Source: Clostridiales bacterium (lineage in GTDB: Bacteria > Bacillota > Clostridia > Ch29). From it: DNA of 53,349 bases. Positions 38,616 through 49,098 of this stretch are shown here, one piece after another. The stretch spans positions 1 to 53,349 of the forward strand of contig JAAYJF010000175.1 of the NCBI GenBank assembly GCA_012523075.1, in the 5' to 3' direction. How positions within the stretch are numbered: position 1 is the first letter of the stretch; each line of letters starts with the position of its first letter. The position numbers were made by a program, and so were the translations under genes. The notes below the pieces were generated by a model. The model ran no database searches, had not been told where the DNA came from, and saw only the letters and a program-made list of their open reading frames with translations.

Positions 38616-41600
38616 CTATATCTCTATCACGTCGCCGGTGTGGAAAAGGTACAGGTATTTGCCCGCTACCGGCTTTCCGGTAATGCGTTGAAGTGCCGAG
38701 GCGTAATACTCAATCTGAACCCGGTACCTTTCCTTTATCCTTTCAATTCCAAACGCTAAATAGCTGCCCCCGTTCCCCTTGTTTTGCTGACTTTGAGAAA
38801 CGTAGTCGGTTTTATAGTCAATAAGTATTATTTTATCGTCCTCTTCAAAGAAGCAATCGATAACTCCCTGAAGCAGTATGGTCTCGTCCCGGTATACATC
38901 AGCGGCCAGATGACGGTACACGTCGGTACAGCTAATATCAAGGTTGAAGGGCATCTCCCTTCTCACGCTGCCCGACTTAAGCATCCTTTGTCCCAGCGGT
39001 GAACGGAAGAAACCCTCCAGCCTGGCGGCATCCACCACCTCGGCCTCCTGGGGGGTTAGCAGTTCCCGGGATACCATTTCCGCCACCTGGGCCTCTATGC
39101 CTTTCCTGTCAAGAGGCCCTTCAAGACATAGGTGCTGCATTACAAAATGGAGTATGCTGCCCTTCTCGGCACTACTGAAACCTTTACTCTCATCCATGAA
39201 GGAGGGCTTTTCGACCGTAGGGGGTGCATACATCTCCAACGGCCGGTATTCCTCTGCAAACTCCACCCCGGCACGCCTTTTTAGCTCGGTTACCGACAGT
39301 TTTACCGGAAGATTGGCGGATTCCCTGTAACGGTACTCCCACTCAAGCCGTTTTGCTATTTCTTCCATGTACGTCCCGGCTTTCCCGTCCCCGGCAAGGT
39401 CATTCTTATCCGCAGTCCCTTCCCGGTTGTCCTGGAAGGCATTCCTAGTAATATCACCTTTATTCCATACCTTAACTTCCCAGCAACCGCTATCCCGCTG
39501 CGGGTCCAGCCCTGAATCTCCGTCGGCGGACACCCCGTAGGGGGCGGTCGGGTAGCTCCCTTTGCTTTTATTAGACAGACGAACCGTCCCCCTGTCTAAA
39601 CCAGGAGAACCGTCCCCCTGGATTAGGCAGGGACCCAGCCAGTCAAGGTAGTTCCTTGCGGCGGCGGCCTGGTACCCAGCAAGCCTCGGGCCGGTACCAC
39701 AACCGCTGTTCCACCGGGCAGCCGCCCTTTCCAGGTCCCTCACCGAACCGGTTATTATCAGTTTCTCCCTGGCCCGGGTAAAGGCAACGTAAAGTATCCG
39801 CATCTCCTCCGATAGCGTCTCAAGCTTTATGCGGCATTTTACCGCCTGCTTTGCCAGCGTGGAGCGGGCAACCCTTCTGTCCGGGTCTATATAATCGGGC
39901 CCAAAGCCCAGGTCCTGGTGCACCAGCAGCCTGCGGGTCATGTCCTGGAAATTGAAGTTTTTGCCGCAGCCCGCAACAATAACAACGGGAAATTCAAGGC
40001 CTTTACTCTTGTGGATGCTCATAATCCTTACCACGTTTTCATTCTCGCCAAGCACCCGGGCACTGCCCATGTCACCGTTTCCCGATTTTATGTTGTTTAT
40101 AAAGCTAATAAAGTTGAACAGCCCCCGGTAGCTGGTCTCCTCGTACTGTCTTGCCTTTTCGTAAAGCATGCGCAGATTGGCCTGTCTCTGCTCTCCTCCC
40201 GGCATCGTACCGACAAAGCTGTAAAAGTTGGTATCCGCAAAAAGGTGCCATAGAAGTTCATCGGTGGACATATGACCAGCCCGGTCCCTCCACCGGTTTA
40301 GTCTATCCAGAAAACCGCCCGCCTTTTTCGCAGTATTTCCCTCTCCGTTATCCGCCAGTCCCTTCATGGCTTGGTAAAAGGATGCCTCGCTGTCATACAG
40401 CCTTATATCCATAAGTTCCTCCGGCGTGAAGGCCCCCACCGGGGACCTAAGCACCGCCAGCAGAGGAATATCCTGCATGGGGTTATCAATAATCTGCAAA
40501 AGGGATATCATCACCTGGACTTCCACGGCAGCAAAGTATCCGGTGGAAGTATCGGCGTAAACGGGTACCCCCGCAAGTTCCAATTCCTCCCCAAGGACCT
40601 CGGCCCAGTTCCTGGTAGCCCTAAGAAGCACCACTATATCCCTGTATTCCACATCCCTGTACCTTCCCAGCCGCCTGTCGTACACCTTAAACCTTTCCTG
40701 CCTGCCGGGAGGGTTCATCAATTCCTTTATCCTTGCAGCTATCAGCAGGGCCTCCGCCTGAACTGCGTCCGGCTCCTCGTCGATACCCGATTGGTCTTGC
40801 GTATCCCCCTCACTTCCCTCCCGGTCCTCCAGGGGATCAGCTTCCGCCTCCGTGCCACCGGCCCTATCTATTATATGCACCTCCACCGGTCCGCCCACAA
40901 GGGCCCTTTGCTCTATAGGCTCCGGATAGACGGCACCGGGGTTTAAGGCCTCATGCTCGGTGTAATCAAGCTCTCCTACCGTTCGGGACATTATACAGCC
41001 AAATACACGGTTTACCGCCCTTATTATCTGCTCCCTGCTCCTGAAATTCCTGTACAACACTATCTTCCTTTCCGACTTGCCGGCCTCGGAAGGATACCTG
41101 TTGTACTTGTCCAGAAACAGTTCAGGCCTTGCCTGGCGGAACCGGTATATGCTCTGCTTTACGTCCCCCACCACAAATACCGGTGGCCCGTCTTTGCCTC
41201 CCCCGGATATAGTGCCCACTATTACCTCCTGTACGAGGTTGCTGTCCTGGTATTCATCCACCAGTATCTCTATAAACCTTTGCCTATAACCAAGGGCAAC
41301 TCCGGAGGGAGTAATGGCACCCTCATCGTCCCTTTCGATCAGTAGCTCAAGGCAGTAATGCTCTAAATCACTAAAGTCCAGTACAGCCTTTTCCCTCTTC
41401 TTTTCTGAATACCTCTGCCCAAAGGCTATAACAAGGTCTGCCAGGCAGTTCATAAGCGGGTACAGCTGTCTTAAGTCACCAACCGCCTCCGCCGACGGAA
41501 CGCGAAACACCCCGTCCCGGAGCCTTTTCAAGCGCCCCTTGACCTCGTCCCTTATGCCCTTTACGTGTTCCTTTGTATCCGTATCAGCGTCTTTACCGTA

Positions 41601-42461
41601 CCTCGGCAGCCTGCCAAACTCAAGGGACATGAAGGCCTTGTGCAGGTCATCCCACCGGCCCCGGGTGTGCTCAAGCAGTTCTTCGATGTTCCTAATGTCC
41701 TGTAGATATGTATCAAGATATGGCTCCAGCCCTGCCGTCTCGTTTATTATTTCAACGGCCTCACCCATCATTTCCAGCATTCCGCCAAGAGCCATGCTGG
41801 CATCCTCCGCCAATATCTCCGCCCACCGGGTGCTGCCGAAATCGGTATCCTCGTTCAGGTTAAAAGCCTCCGCCGCTTCCCTAAGCCAGTCCTCCGGCCA
41901 AGGATGGCTCTGCACGTAATTGTACAGGTCAAGCACCATTTGCTGTAGCATTCCGTCGTCCTTCTGGCCTCCGTAGCACTCCACCAGCCTCAAAAACTCC
42001 CGCTGCTGGCTTTGATACTGCTCCTCAAACGTCTCCTCCAACGCTTCCAGTTTCATAAGAACCGTCTCGGTCTCATCGGCTACCCTAAAAAACGGGTCAA
42101 TGTCTATGCAGTGGAAATTGTTGCGGATGGTTTCAAGGCAGAAGGAATGCATGGTGGTTATATTGGCCTTGTTTAAAAGCGACAGCTGCCTATGCAGCCT
42201 CGTACAGCCCGGGTTTTTGTCAAGGGCCCTTTCCAGGGCGTCGGCTATCCTCTCCCTCATTTCAGTAGCGGCAGCGTTTGTAAAGGTAACCACCAGCAGC
42301 GCGTCAATATCCACCGGGCTGGTATCGTCGGTAATCCTGCGTATTATTCTCTCAACAAGCACAGCTGTTTTGCCCGCCCCCGCCGCCGCCGCCACCAGCA
42401 GGTTGCGCCCCCTTTCGGTTATCGCTTGGAGCTGTTCGTCTGTCCATTTAATACCACTCAT
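38616..42461 (-). CDS. addA: Helicase-exonuclease AddAB subunit AddA
   Basis: 1281 aa; KWTDEQLQAITERGRNLLVAAAAGAGKTAVLVERI, VDEYQDSNLVQE, IMSIHKSKGLEFPVVIVAG, C-terminal nuclease IDYKTD. Confidence 0.97.
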   Translation of the reverse strand: MSGIKWTDEQLQAITERGRNLLVAAAAGAGKTAVLVERIIRRITDDTSPVDIDALLVVTFTNAAATEMRERIADALERALDKNPGCTRLHRQLSLLNKANITTMHSFCLETIRNNFHCIDIDPFFRVADETETVLMKLEALEETFEEQYQSQQREFLRLVECYGGQKDDGMLQQMVLDLYNYVQSHPWPEDWLREAAEAFNLNEDTDFGSTRWAEILAEDASMALGGMLEMMGEAVEIINETAGLEPYLDTYLQDIRNIEELLEHTRGRWDDLHKAFMSLEFGRLPRYGKDADTDTKEHVKGIRDEVKGRLKRLRDGVFRVPSAEAVGDLRQLYPLMNCLADLVIAFGQRYSEKKREKAVLDFSDLEHYCLELLIERDDEGAITPSGVALGYRQRFIEILVDEYQDSNLVQEVIVGTISGGGKDGPPVFVVGDVKQSIYRFRQARPELFLDKYNRYPSEAGKSERKIVLYRNFRSREQIIRAVNRVFGCIMSRTVGELDYTEHEALNPGAVYPEPIEQRALVGGPVEVHIIDRAGGTEAEADPLEDREGSEGDTQDQSGIDEEPDAVQAEALLIAARIKELMNPPGRQERFKVYDRRLGRYRDVEYRDIVVLLRATRNWAEVLGEELELAGVPVYADTSTGYFAAVEVQVMISLLQIIDNPMQDIPLLAVLRSPVGAFTPEELMDIRLYDSEASFYQAMKGLADNGEGNTAKKAGGFLDRLNRWRDRAGHMSTDELLWHLFADTNFYSFVGTMPGGEQRQANLRMLYEKARQYEETSYRGLFNFISFINNIKSGNGDMGSARVLGENENVVRIMSIHKSKGLEFPVVIVAGCGKNFNFQDMTRRLLVHQDLGFGPDYIDPDRRVARSTLAKQAVKCRIKLETLSEEMRILYVAFTRAREKLIITGSVRDLERAAARWNSGCGTGPRLAGYQAAAARNYLDWLGPCLIQGDGSPGLDRGTVRLSNKSKGSYPTAPYGVSADGDSGLDPQRDSGCWEVKVWNKGDITRNAFQDNREGTADKNDLAGDGKAGTYMEEIAKRLEWEYRYRESANLPVKLSVTELKRRAGVEFAEEYRPLEMYAPPTVEKPSFMDESKGFSSAEKGSILHFVMQHLCLEGPLDRKGIEAQVAEMVSRELLTPQEAEVVDAARLEGFFRSPLGQRMLKSGSVRREMPFNLDISCTDVYRHLAADVYRDETILLQGVIDCFFEEDDKIILIDYKTDYVSQSQQNKGNGGSYLAFGIERIKERYRVQIEYYASALQRITGKPVAGKYLYLFHTGDVIEI
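39571..39623. repeat. Two tandem palindromic repeat units inside addA
   Basis: TTAGACAGacGAACCGTCCCCCTGTCTAA followed by CCAGGaGAACCGTCCCCCTGG; 14-nt core GAACCGTCCCCCTG at 39581-39594 and 39607-39620. Confidence 0.85.
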
Positions 42462-45400
42462 TTTACCTCACCTTTTTCGCCCTTTTTGCTGTGCCCTATA
42501 AAGCTCCATATCCGCCCGTCCTCTATGTTTTCAAACACCCTGTACCGGTTATCGGCAAACCCGGTGTCAAACTGGCATACGGCGGAATACTCGCAGTAGC
42601 TGCACGGGGTGAACCTTTTCTTTTTATAGGGCGCTATGGACACTTCCCCCTCAAGCATTTGGCCGGCGGTTTTTGCCAGCAGGTCCCTCACATGCCGGTA
42701 CAGCAGTTCAAACTGTTCCGCGCTGGCCGCCGATGATTTTCCCAGCACGCCACCCTTGTTTATCCTGGCGGGTATTATAAGGGAACTGCCGTCTATCTCC
42801 CTGTCCATTTCCTTTATTATCTCTGCGTCTGCCAGCAAAAGGCCATTCATTCTAAGCTTTTTCATCACGGCTCTTTCTATTTCCTCCTCTGTCATACCAC
42901 CCTCGTCGTTTACTATAGGATCGTCTATCCTGAAGTACAAAAGGCCCGCCGGCAGCACCGGCTCCCTAAACCGATCGGCCCCGTTTTCCAAAAGGGCTGC
43001 CAGGTATGTAATAAGCTGTATCTGCAGCCCGTAATATAAATCATCCAGGCTAAAGTCCTTGCTGCCTGATTTGTAGTCCACAACCCTTATGTAGGTACCG
43101 TCCTCCGTTTCCATAATATCCACCCGGTCAATCCTGCCTGTAAGGTACATCCTTTCCCCGGAAGGCAGTTCCAGCGAAATGGGCGGAAGGTCCCCGTCTC
43201 CGCCGAAGGCCAGCTCGTAGCCAAGGGGCTGGAAGCCGCCCCTTTTGATGTGCTGGGCTATAGTCCATACCGCCCTTGTCAGCACCCGTTTCAGTCTTGA
43301 AGTCAGATAACTGTACCGGGGCGAACTGCCCAGCACCGCTTGGGGGTACTCTTTCAGCATTTCATCCACTATACACGATACCTCCCGGCGACACCATTCC
43401 CTGTCCAGGTCCCTCCACGACATCCCCTTTCCCTCCAGCCCTTTTGAAAACCGATCTATTACGCCGTGCATAAAGGTTCCCATGTCGGGGGCGCTCAACT
43501 TAAACTCCTTCCTCGCCCTTGCCCGCAGCCCATACTGCACAAAATAGGCAAAGGGACAGGAGGCAAACCGCTCCAGCCTTGAAATGCTGGTATAAAGAGG
43601 TCTCCCGTAAAGCTTTCCGGCTCTTTGGCTGCCTATGCTGCCGGTCTGGTTGGAATACTCAAAGCCTGCCAGCATGGATTTATACCTGTCCTGCCACCGG
43701 GGATTATCTATATACCATCGGTGTACATCCTTCCATATACCTTTTGCGTCCGGCCCCGCGGTTCCTTTTCTGACGTTGGAAATCAGCCGGTTAAAGGTGG
43801 GCAGCGGTGCCGACACCAGTTCCAGAACATCCCTTCCGGTGTCCCGCCCTGTGACGTTGCTGTATTCGGTAACGGCGGGGAACAGCCTCTTTATCCTGGA
43901 TATTATGACCGAGGGCCTAAGCGACCTGCCCCTATGGTCCGCCATGGGGTAGCTCAGCCGCAGGTACTGCTCCGGAGTGGTTAAAACGCTGTATATGAGA
44001 TACTGCTCCTCCAAGGCCTTTGTCCTGGTATCCTGGGCCAGTTCTACGCCCATAGAACGCAGTTCTTCCCTGTCCTTGTCGCAGAGTATTCCCTCATCGG
44101 CCGAAAGGGCGGGGAATACACCGTCGTTAACCCCGAGCACATACAGTGCTTTTATATCATGACTTTTTGACCGTCCCGTATCGGCAACCAGTACCTGGTC
44201 AAGGGCCGGCGGAATAAGGCCTATGCTGTACTCGGACAGCCCCGCCTCCAGTAGCCTTTTAAAGCCTGCGATATCCGTAACTTTGTCCCCCACCGTTTCC
44301 ACCACCTGGTCAAGGGCTTCCATTACGATGTTCCAGATCTGCCGGTATTCGTTTGCAAGGTTCAGGTCCCCGGCCCTGTCCAGGCGGTCAATCCGCTCGC
44401 GTATCCTTTCGGGTACACCCATATCGCACAAAAACCCGTACAAGGCGGCACACGCATCCCGAACCCTTTTCTTTCCATCAATCCCGGAACGAAGGGACAG
44501 TAGCGGCTTTGTCACCCTCTCCCTTATTATGTTTACTCTCTTTAGCGTCTCCTTCTCATAATGGGACATCTCCCGGCCGTCGAAGGCCGGACTCATGCGG
44601 AAGGTCCATTCATCCCGGCCTGTCCAGGCACTGCCCCTTATGCCGCAGGCCAGCACGTAATTTTCCAAAATATCCATATCCTCCCGGTGAGTCCCCGTAA
44701 GCTCGGTCTTTAGATAACTGAATACCGACTGATAGGACCAGTTATGTATAAATATATCAAGGGTAGACAGTATAAACTGTACCAGGGGGTTGCTTAGTAT
44801 GTCCTTTTTACCGTCCACAAAGCAGGGTATACCATATTCATCGAATACGCTGCCAATAAGCTTGTTATAGGCCCCCGGGTCCCTGGCCACTACCGCGATA
44901 TCCCTGTACCTTAAACCCTTATCCCTGCACAGCCTTATAATATCCCTTGCGGTGTCCTCCACCTCCGAATAGATATTGGCGGCAGCAAATATACTTATGT
45001 CCCCGGTTTTTTCCTTGTACACTCCGCAAGGGAAGCTAAAGTACTCCCTTTCCAGGTGCGACAGCTCTCTGCTCTCTTTAAACCGGTGAGGCGGCCTTAC
45101 CTCCAACGGAACCGGCGTTTCCAGCGCCACGCCCTTTTCCCGGGCCAGCGCCGTCAACCGGGATACCGCCCGGGCGGTGGGCGAGAATACCCCGCTATCC
45201 CCCGCCGCTCCACCGTCTATACAATCGGTGCTTAAGGATACGCTTACCCGGCGGGCCTTTACCATCAGTTCTCCAATAACCCGGTACTCCTGGGGAGTAA
45301 ACCCAGAAAACCCGTCCAGCCAGACCTCTGCCCCGTCAAAGAGGCTGCACCGGCCCAGTTTTTCTGCCAGCAGCGTAAGATGGTCATCGGCGTCTATGTA

Positions 45401-45919
45401 CTTGTCCCCCAGCGCCCTTTCAAAGGCCCGGTATATTTCCGAAAGCTCCTTAAGCTTTTGCTTAAGCAACCCGTTACCCTTAAGCCTTCCCCAAATCCCC
45501 TCCAAGCCGTCGGGGGAAATACCGTATCGCTTGAATTCGGAAATGGTGCCGGCCGCTATTCCTACAAACCCCCGCTGTCGGGCTGTCTTTGAAAATATGC
45601 TCAAACCGTCCTTCATGTCCTCTATTATGCTACACAAAAGCACCGCCTTGCCCGCAGAATCAATCGTTTTCCGGGTCAGGCCGCCCACATCGTTAAAAAC
45701 GCGGTAGGCCATGCGCCTGAAACTCATTACCTCCGCACCTATTATTCCGGTTGACCCCACCACACTCACCAGTTTTTTTTCCGCCTGGAGCGTGTACTGT
45801 TCCGGCACAATCATTACCAGCGGGCCTTTGCCGCCTTCCCGCAGTACTTGCTTAATCTCCTGCATGCACCGGTGGCTTTTCCCGGTACCTGCCCTCCCGT
45901 ATACAAATCTCAACCCCAT
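42458..45919 (-). CDS. addB: Helicase-exonuclease AddAB subunit AddB
   Basis: 1153 aa; MGLRFVYGRAGTGKSHRCMQEI...VVDYKSG...C-terminal Fe-S cysteines CSYCEYSAVCQFD; stop overlaps addA start. Confidence 0.95.
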   Translation of the reverse strand: MGLRFVYGRAGTGKSHRCMQEIKQVLREGGKGPLVMIVPEQYTLQAEKKLVSVVGSTGIIGAEVMSFRRMAYRVFNDVGGLTRKTIDSAGKAVLLCSIIEDMKDGLSIFSKTARQRGFVGIAAGTISEFKRYGISPDGLEGIWGRLKGNGLLKQKLKELSEIYRAFERALGDKYIDADDHLTLLAEKLGRCSLFDGAEVWLDGFSGFTPQEYRVIGELMVKARRVSVSLSTDCIDGGAAGDSGVFSPTARAVSRLTALAREKGVALETPVPLEVRPPHRFKESRELSHLEREYFSFPCGVYKEKTGDISIFAAANIYSEVEDTARDIIRLCRDKGLRYRDIAVVARDPGAYNKLIGSVFDEYGIPCFVDGKKDILSNPLVQFILSTLDIFIHNWSYQSVFSYLKTELTGTHREDMDILENYVLACGIRGSAWTGRDEWTFRMSPAFDGREMSHYEKETLKRVNIIRERVTKPLLSLRSGIDGKKRVRDACAALYGFLCDMGVPERIRERIDRLDRAGDLNLANEYRQIWNIVMEALDQVVETVGDKVTDIAGFKRLLEAGLSEYSIGLIPPALDQVLVADTGRSKSHDIKALYVLGVNDGVFPALSADEGILCDKDREELRSMGVELAQDTRTKALEEQYLIYSVLTTPEQYLRLSYPMADHRGRSLRPSVIISRIKRLFPAVTEYSNVTGRDTGRDVLELVSAPLPTFNRLISNVRKGTAGPDAKGIWKDVHRWYIDNPRWQDRYKSMLAGFEYSNQTGSIGSQRAGKLYGRPLYTSISRLERFASCPFAYFVQYGLRARARKEFKLSAPDMGTFMHGVIDRFSKGLEGKGMSWRDLDREWCRREVSCIVDEMLKEYPQAVLGSSPRYSYLTSRLKRVLTRAVWTIAQHIKRGGFQPLGYELAFGGDGDLPPISLELPSGERMYLTGRIDRVDIMETEDGTYIRVVDYKSGSKDFSLDDLYYGLQIQLITYLAALLENGADRFREPVLPAGLLYFRIDDPIVNDEGGMTEEEIERAVMKKLRMNGLLLADAEIIKEMDREIDGSSLIIPARINKGGVLGKSSAASAEQFELLYRHVRDLLAKTAGQMLEGEVSIAPYKKKRFTPCSYCEYSAVCQFDTGFADNRYRVFENIEDGRIWSFIGHSKKGEKGEVK

Positions 45920-45996
45920 AGGTATCCACCCGTTTCTCTTTATATTATTTCCAAAACCTGCTATAATCTAGATATAAATCTAATATATATACAAAA

Positions 45997-46258
45997 CATT
46001 AATAGCATTATACTCCTTTATTTGTGACTTAGAGGGCGCACTTTATCTGTCATTCCTAAGAATCAAAGCCCAAAGAAGCCGACTTTGTCATTCTTAACGT
46101 AGTTAAGAATCTTATTGTAATCAGGCATAGAATCCTTCGCTTCGCTCAGGATGACAGCTGCTCCACTCAGGATGACAACCTTTACTCCCAGCATGACAAT
46201 AGTCATGCTCAACATGACACACTAGGAGATGTAAAGCTCTAAATGCGTTATTATATGG
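45997..46258 (+). repeat. Dispersed intergenic repeat, copy D (diverged)
   Basis: attaatagcattatactcctttatttgtg...gaatcttattgtaatcaggcatagaatccttcgcttcgctcaggatgaca... plus further CAGSATGACA units and gatgtaaagctc end. Confidence 0.8.
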
Positions 46259-46385
46259 ACCATTATTCATACTGTAATTATAGTAAATACAACCATAATT
46301 GTAAAATGCTTTTGGACAGCTTAGACTACCAAAAAAGCATGACATCAACGGGACCAGCCTCAAATCAACCGGCAGGAGGTGTGAA

Positions 46386-48770
46386 ATGAATAAGGGGCTT
46401 TTGGACAGGGACAACCCTGTTTCTGGTTTACACCCGGAAGATACAGAGGTAACCGGCAGGGTATGTGGCGCCATTGCGCAGATAGATATCAGGCAGGTAT
46501 ACAAAAACAACAGTAACAATGCCATAGACGCTGCCTATATATTCCCGGTGCCGGATTCCGCCCTGGTGACGGATTTCCACGCCAGCATGGGAAAGGCTGA
46601 AGTAAACGGATTTGTTATGGAAAGGGAAGAGGCGCGCCAAGCTTACGGAAAAACGGCGGGCGCGACGGAGGGTACACTCCTTCCCGGAGAAGGGAGACAG
46701 GATATCCCGGGCGTGGCTTTGGGTATGATTCCTCCCGGCGAAAGGGTGTGTATACATATATCCTATATACAGCAGCTTGAATATTACGGAAACCAGTTAA
46801 GAATCTCGGTGCCCGCGCTGACTGCACCCGATGGTTACGGTATACTCCCGGAGGAATGTTCCCAATCCCGGGAGGAAAATTTCAGTAAAACCCGGCTGGT
46901 TATATGGATGGCTTTGCACAGAAGGGCTGTGAGCTTCCAGTCCCCCTCCCATGCTATAAAGGTAGACAGGCCGGAGGAATATAAGGCCGTCATAAGCCTC
47001 CAAGGGGAGTACACGGGACTGGACAGGGACTTCGTTCTTCTTTGCACCTTCCGGGAGGAAGAAAGCAGCCGCGGGACCGCTTACTGTACCGGCAGCAACG
47101 GAGGAACCCTTTATATGACCCTTGTACCCTGGCTTCCGGATGCCGAAGGGGCCGGTGCGAGGGACTACATTTTTCTGCTGGACACCTCGGATACCATGAC
47201 CGGTCAAAGGCTGGCCATGGCCAAGGCAGCCTTTAATACAATGTTAAGAAACCTTTCGGAAATAGACACCTTTCGTATCGCGGCCTTTGGAAGCGACGTG
47301 CACACCTTTGCCGGCGGCAGCAGCCTGCCCTATGCCCAGGCAAGCCTTGACAGGGCCTCTAGATGGATTTCAGCATTAACCCCCGAAGGCAGAGCGGATA
47401 TGTTTAAGGCTTTGAGATATGCCCTCCCCCCCGGAAATAACGGCAAAAGCATTATAATGCTTCTAACCGCCGGGAGGATTGAGGATTCGGACGACCTGGT
47501 AAACTACGTTAAGCATAATATAGGGAAAAACAGAGTCCACGTATTCGGTGCCGACACAAGAGCAAACCTATGTATGCTAAAGAGAATAGCTGACGTGGGC
47601 AGGGGTAGCTGCCAGGTGCTGCGGCAGGGTGAAAGCATGGAAGACGGTGCCATCAGGATGTTCTGCGGGATAACAGGCACGGTGGCAGAAAGGGTTGGGC
47701 TGGACTGGACCGGTATAGAGGCGGAGGACGTGTTTGTAAGCGGGCTGATAAACGTCCGCCATTTAGAACCCATTACGGTGCTGGCACGTTTCCCCGGGCC
47801 CCTCGAAGGTAAAGCCCTTTTAAGGGGGAATACCGACGGAGGCATATTTCACCTTGCGCTGGACGCCTCGGATATTGAGCAGGACAACCGGTGGGGTTTT
47901 ATTGAAAAAATATGGGCCAAAAAAAAGATTGAACACCTGGAGGGCGTTCTCGCATATACCGCGCCGGAAAAATATGAAAGGGTCCGCGAAGAAATTATAA
48001 GGCTTTCCAAGAACCACAACATACCCACAGCGTTTACTTGTTTTGTAGCGGTGAAGGTGGTACCCGACAGGCTGACCGGCCTGCCGGTGCCAAGGATGCT
48101 GCCCGTTTTCCAGCCTGCCGGTGAAGTGTATAATGACGGGGAAGGGCAAGGCAACAAAGCTGACGACATAGAACGCCAAAGCACCGGGGGCAAAGCCGAG
48201 CCCCTTACCCGCAGCGAAATATTAAGGATGCTGGCAAGAAATCAGCAGGCCAACGGTGCCTTCTATGCCGGTACCGCCGACAGCCTGCTGGCAAAATTGA
48301 ATACCACCGCCCTGGCCCTTATAGCCTTTACGGCGGTAAGGGAAGGCACAAATATATACCGGAGACAGCTTGAGAAATCGGTAAAATACCTGATTGAGCG
48401 TGTAACCAACGGCAGGATTACCCCGGAACGGAGAGAAAATACTCAAACCCTTCTGCGGACCATACTGGCTTTGAAGCTGTGCCTGGAGAGCGGCGTAATA
48501 AAACAAACGGAAGAGGAATGGGTTTTACGGTGGATTGACGATATAAGGGAAGGGGCAGAGGCATCGCTGGCCCTTACCGGCGGGCAGAGCGAGCTGCTGG
48601 ACTTTCTTGACGGTGACATCCAGTGGCAGTGCCGTCATACCATAAAAGGTATAGCAGCAATAAACGACTCCCCTTCCATACTGAAAAAAAGAATAGCCCT
48701 TTCGGCCTGCGAGGGCGATGCTGTACCGGCGCTGGCAAGGCTGGGGGTATTGGAAGCGCTGAAGAGGTAA
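46386..48770 (+). CDS. VIT domain plus von Willebrand factor A domain protein
   Basis: 794 aa; GRVCGAIAQIDIRQVYKNNSNNAIDAAYIFPVPDSALVTDFHASMG (VIT), DYIFLLDTSDTMTGQRLAMAKAAFNTMLRNL (VWA MIDAS-like). Confidence 0.88.
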   Translation: MNKGLLDRDNPVSGLHPEDTEVTGRVCGAIAQIDIRQVYKNNSNNAIDAAYIFPVPDSALVTDFHASMGKAEVNGFVMEREEARQAYGKTAGATEGTLLPGEGRQDIPGVALGMIPPGERVCIHISYIQQLEYYGNQLRISVPALTAPDGYGILPEECSQSREENFSKTRLVIWMALHRRAVSFQSPSHAIKVDRPEEYKAVISLQGEYTGLDRDFVLLCTFREEESSRGTAYCTGSNGGTLYMTLVPWLPDAEGAGARDYIFLLDTSDTMTGQRLAMAKAAFNTMLRNLSEIDTFRIAAFGSDVHTFAGGSSLPYAQASLDRASRWISALTPEGRADMFKALRYALPPGNNGKSIIMLLTAGRIEDSDDLVNYVKHNIGKNRVHVFGADTRANLCMLKRIADVGRGSCQVLRQGESMEDGAIRMFCGITGTVAERVGLDWTGIEAEDVFVSGLINVRHLEPITVLARFPGPLEGKALLRGNTDGGIFHLALDASDIEQDNRWGFIEKIWAKKKIEHLEGVLAYTAPEKYERVREEIIRLSKNHNIPTAFTCFVAVKVVPDRLTGLPVPRMLPVFQPAGEVYNDGEGQGNKADDIERQSTGGKAEPLTRSEILRMLARNQQANGAFYAGTADSLLAKLNTTALALIAFTAVREGTNIYRRQLEKSVKYLIERVTNGRITPERRENTQTLLRTILALKLCLESGVIKQTEEEWVLRWIDDIREGAEASLALTGGQSELLDFLDGDIQWQCRHTIKGIAAINDSPSILKKRIALSACEGDAVPALARLGVLEALKR

Positions 48771-48771
48771 G

Positions 48772-48797
48772 AGAGCGGAGCAGCCCGCTCTTTTTTA
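48772..48797 (+). terminator. Rho-independent terminator after the VIT-VWA gene
   Basis: GAGCGGagcagcCCGCTCTTTTTT. Confidence 0.8.
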
Positions 48798-48814
48798 TTT
48801 TGCCTGTAACTATA

Positions 48815-48840
48815 TCTGTAACCCGCCTCTAAGAATGGGA
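48815..48840 (+). repeat. Direct repeat, left copy
   Basis: TCTGTAACCCGCCTCTAAGAATGGGA; 23/26 match to 49099-49124 by eye. Confidence 0.85.
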
Positions 48841-48863
48841 CTAGATTGTTGGCAAATACAATT

Positions 48864-49067
48864 AGGCTTCATGAATACCCGCTTTTGCAAAAATGCTTTA
48901 GAGGAAACTTAAGCCTTGCTTCTTGAAAGTCCTAACGCATCCAATAGGGCGTCCATGCCCCAAGGAGCCTGGCCTGGCGTCCTGCCAGGCCTACGGACTT
49001 TCTGCGAAGCTTCGGCGAGTTTCCTGACAAAACCATTTTAAGCATGCGCTTGCGTTTCATGAAGCCT
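48864..49067. other. Long nested inverted-repeat element (candidate structured RNA or MITE-like element)
   Basis: 12-bp perfect ends AGGCTTCATGAA/TTCATGAAGCCT; inner AGGAAACT/AGTTTCCT, GCC/GGC, GCTTC/GAAGC, GAAAGTCC/GGACTTTC; tip hairpins GGGCgtccatGCCC and GGCCTGGCgtcctGCCAGGCC. Confidence 0.8.
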
Positions 49068-49098
49068 TATAAATTTTAGTAATTGAGTTTTTCTTAAT

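Noticed and set aside
33673-42599. Many long plus-strand ORFs antisense to sbcC, sbcD, addA
   Set aside because: Low-complexity Ser/Leu/Pro-rich shadow ORFs opposite strongly supported coding genes
48864-49067. Retron msr-msd or integron attC interpretation of the hairpin element
   Set aside because: No reverse transcriptase or integrase nearby and the size/structure does not fit attC; left as unclassified
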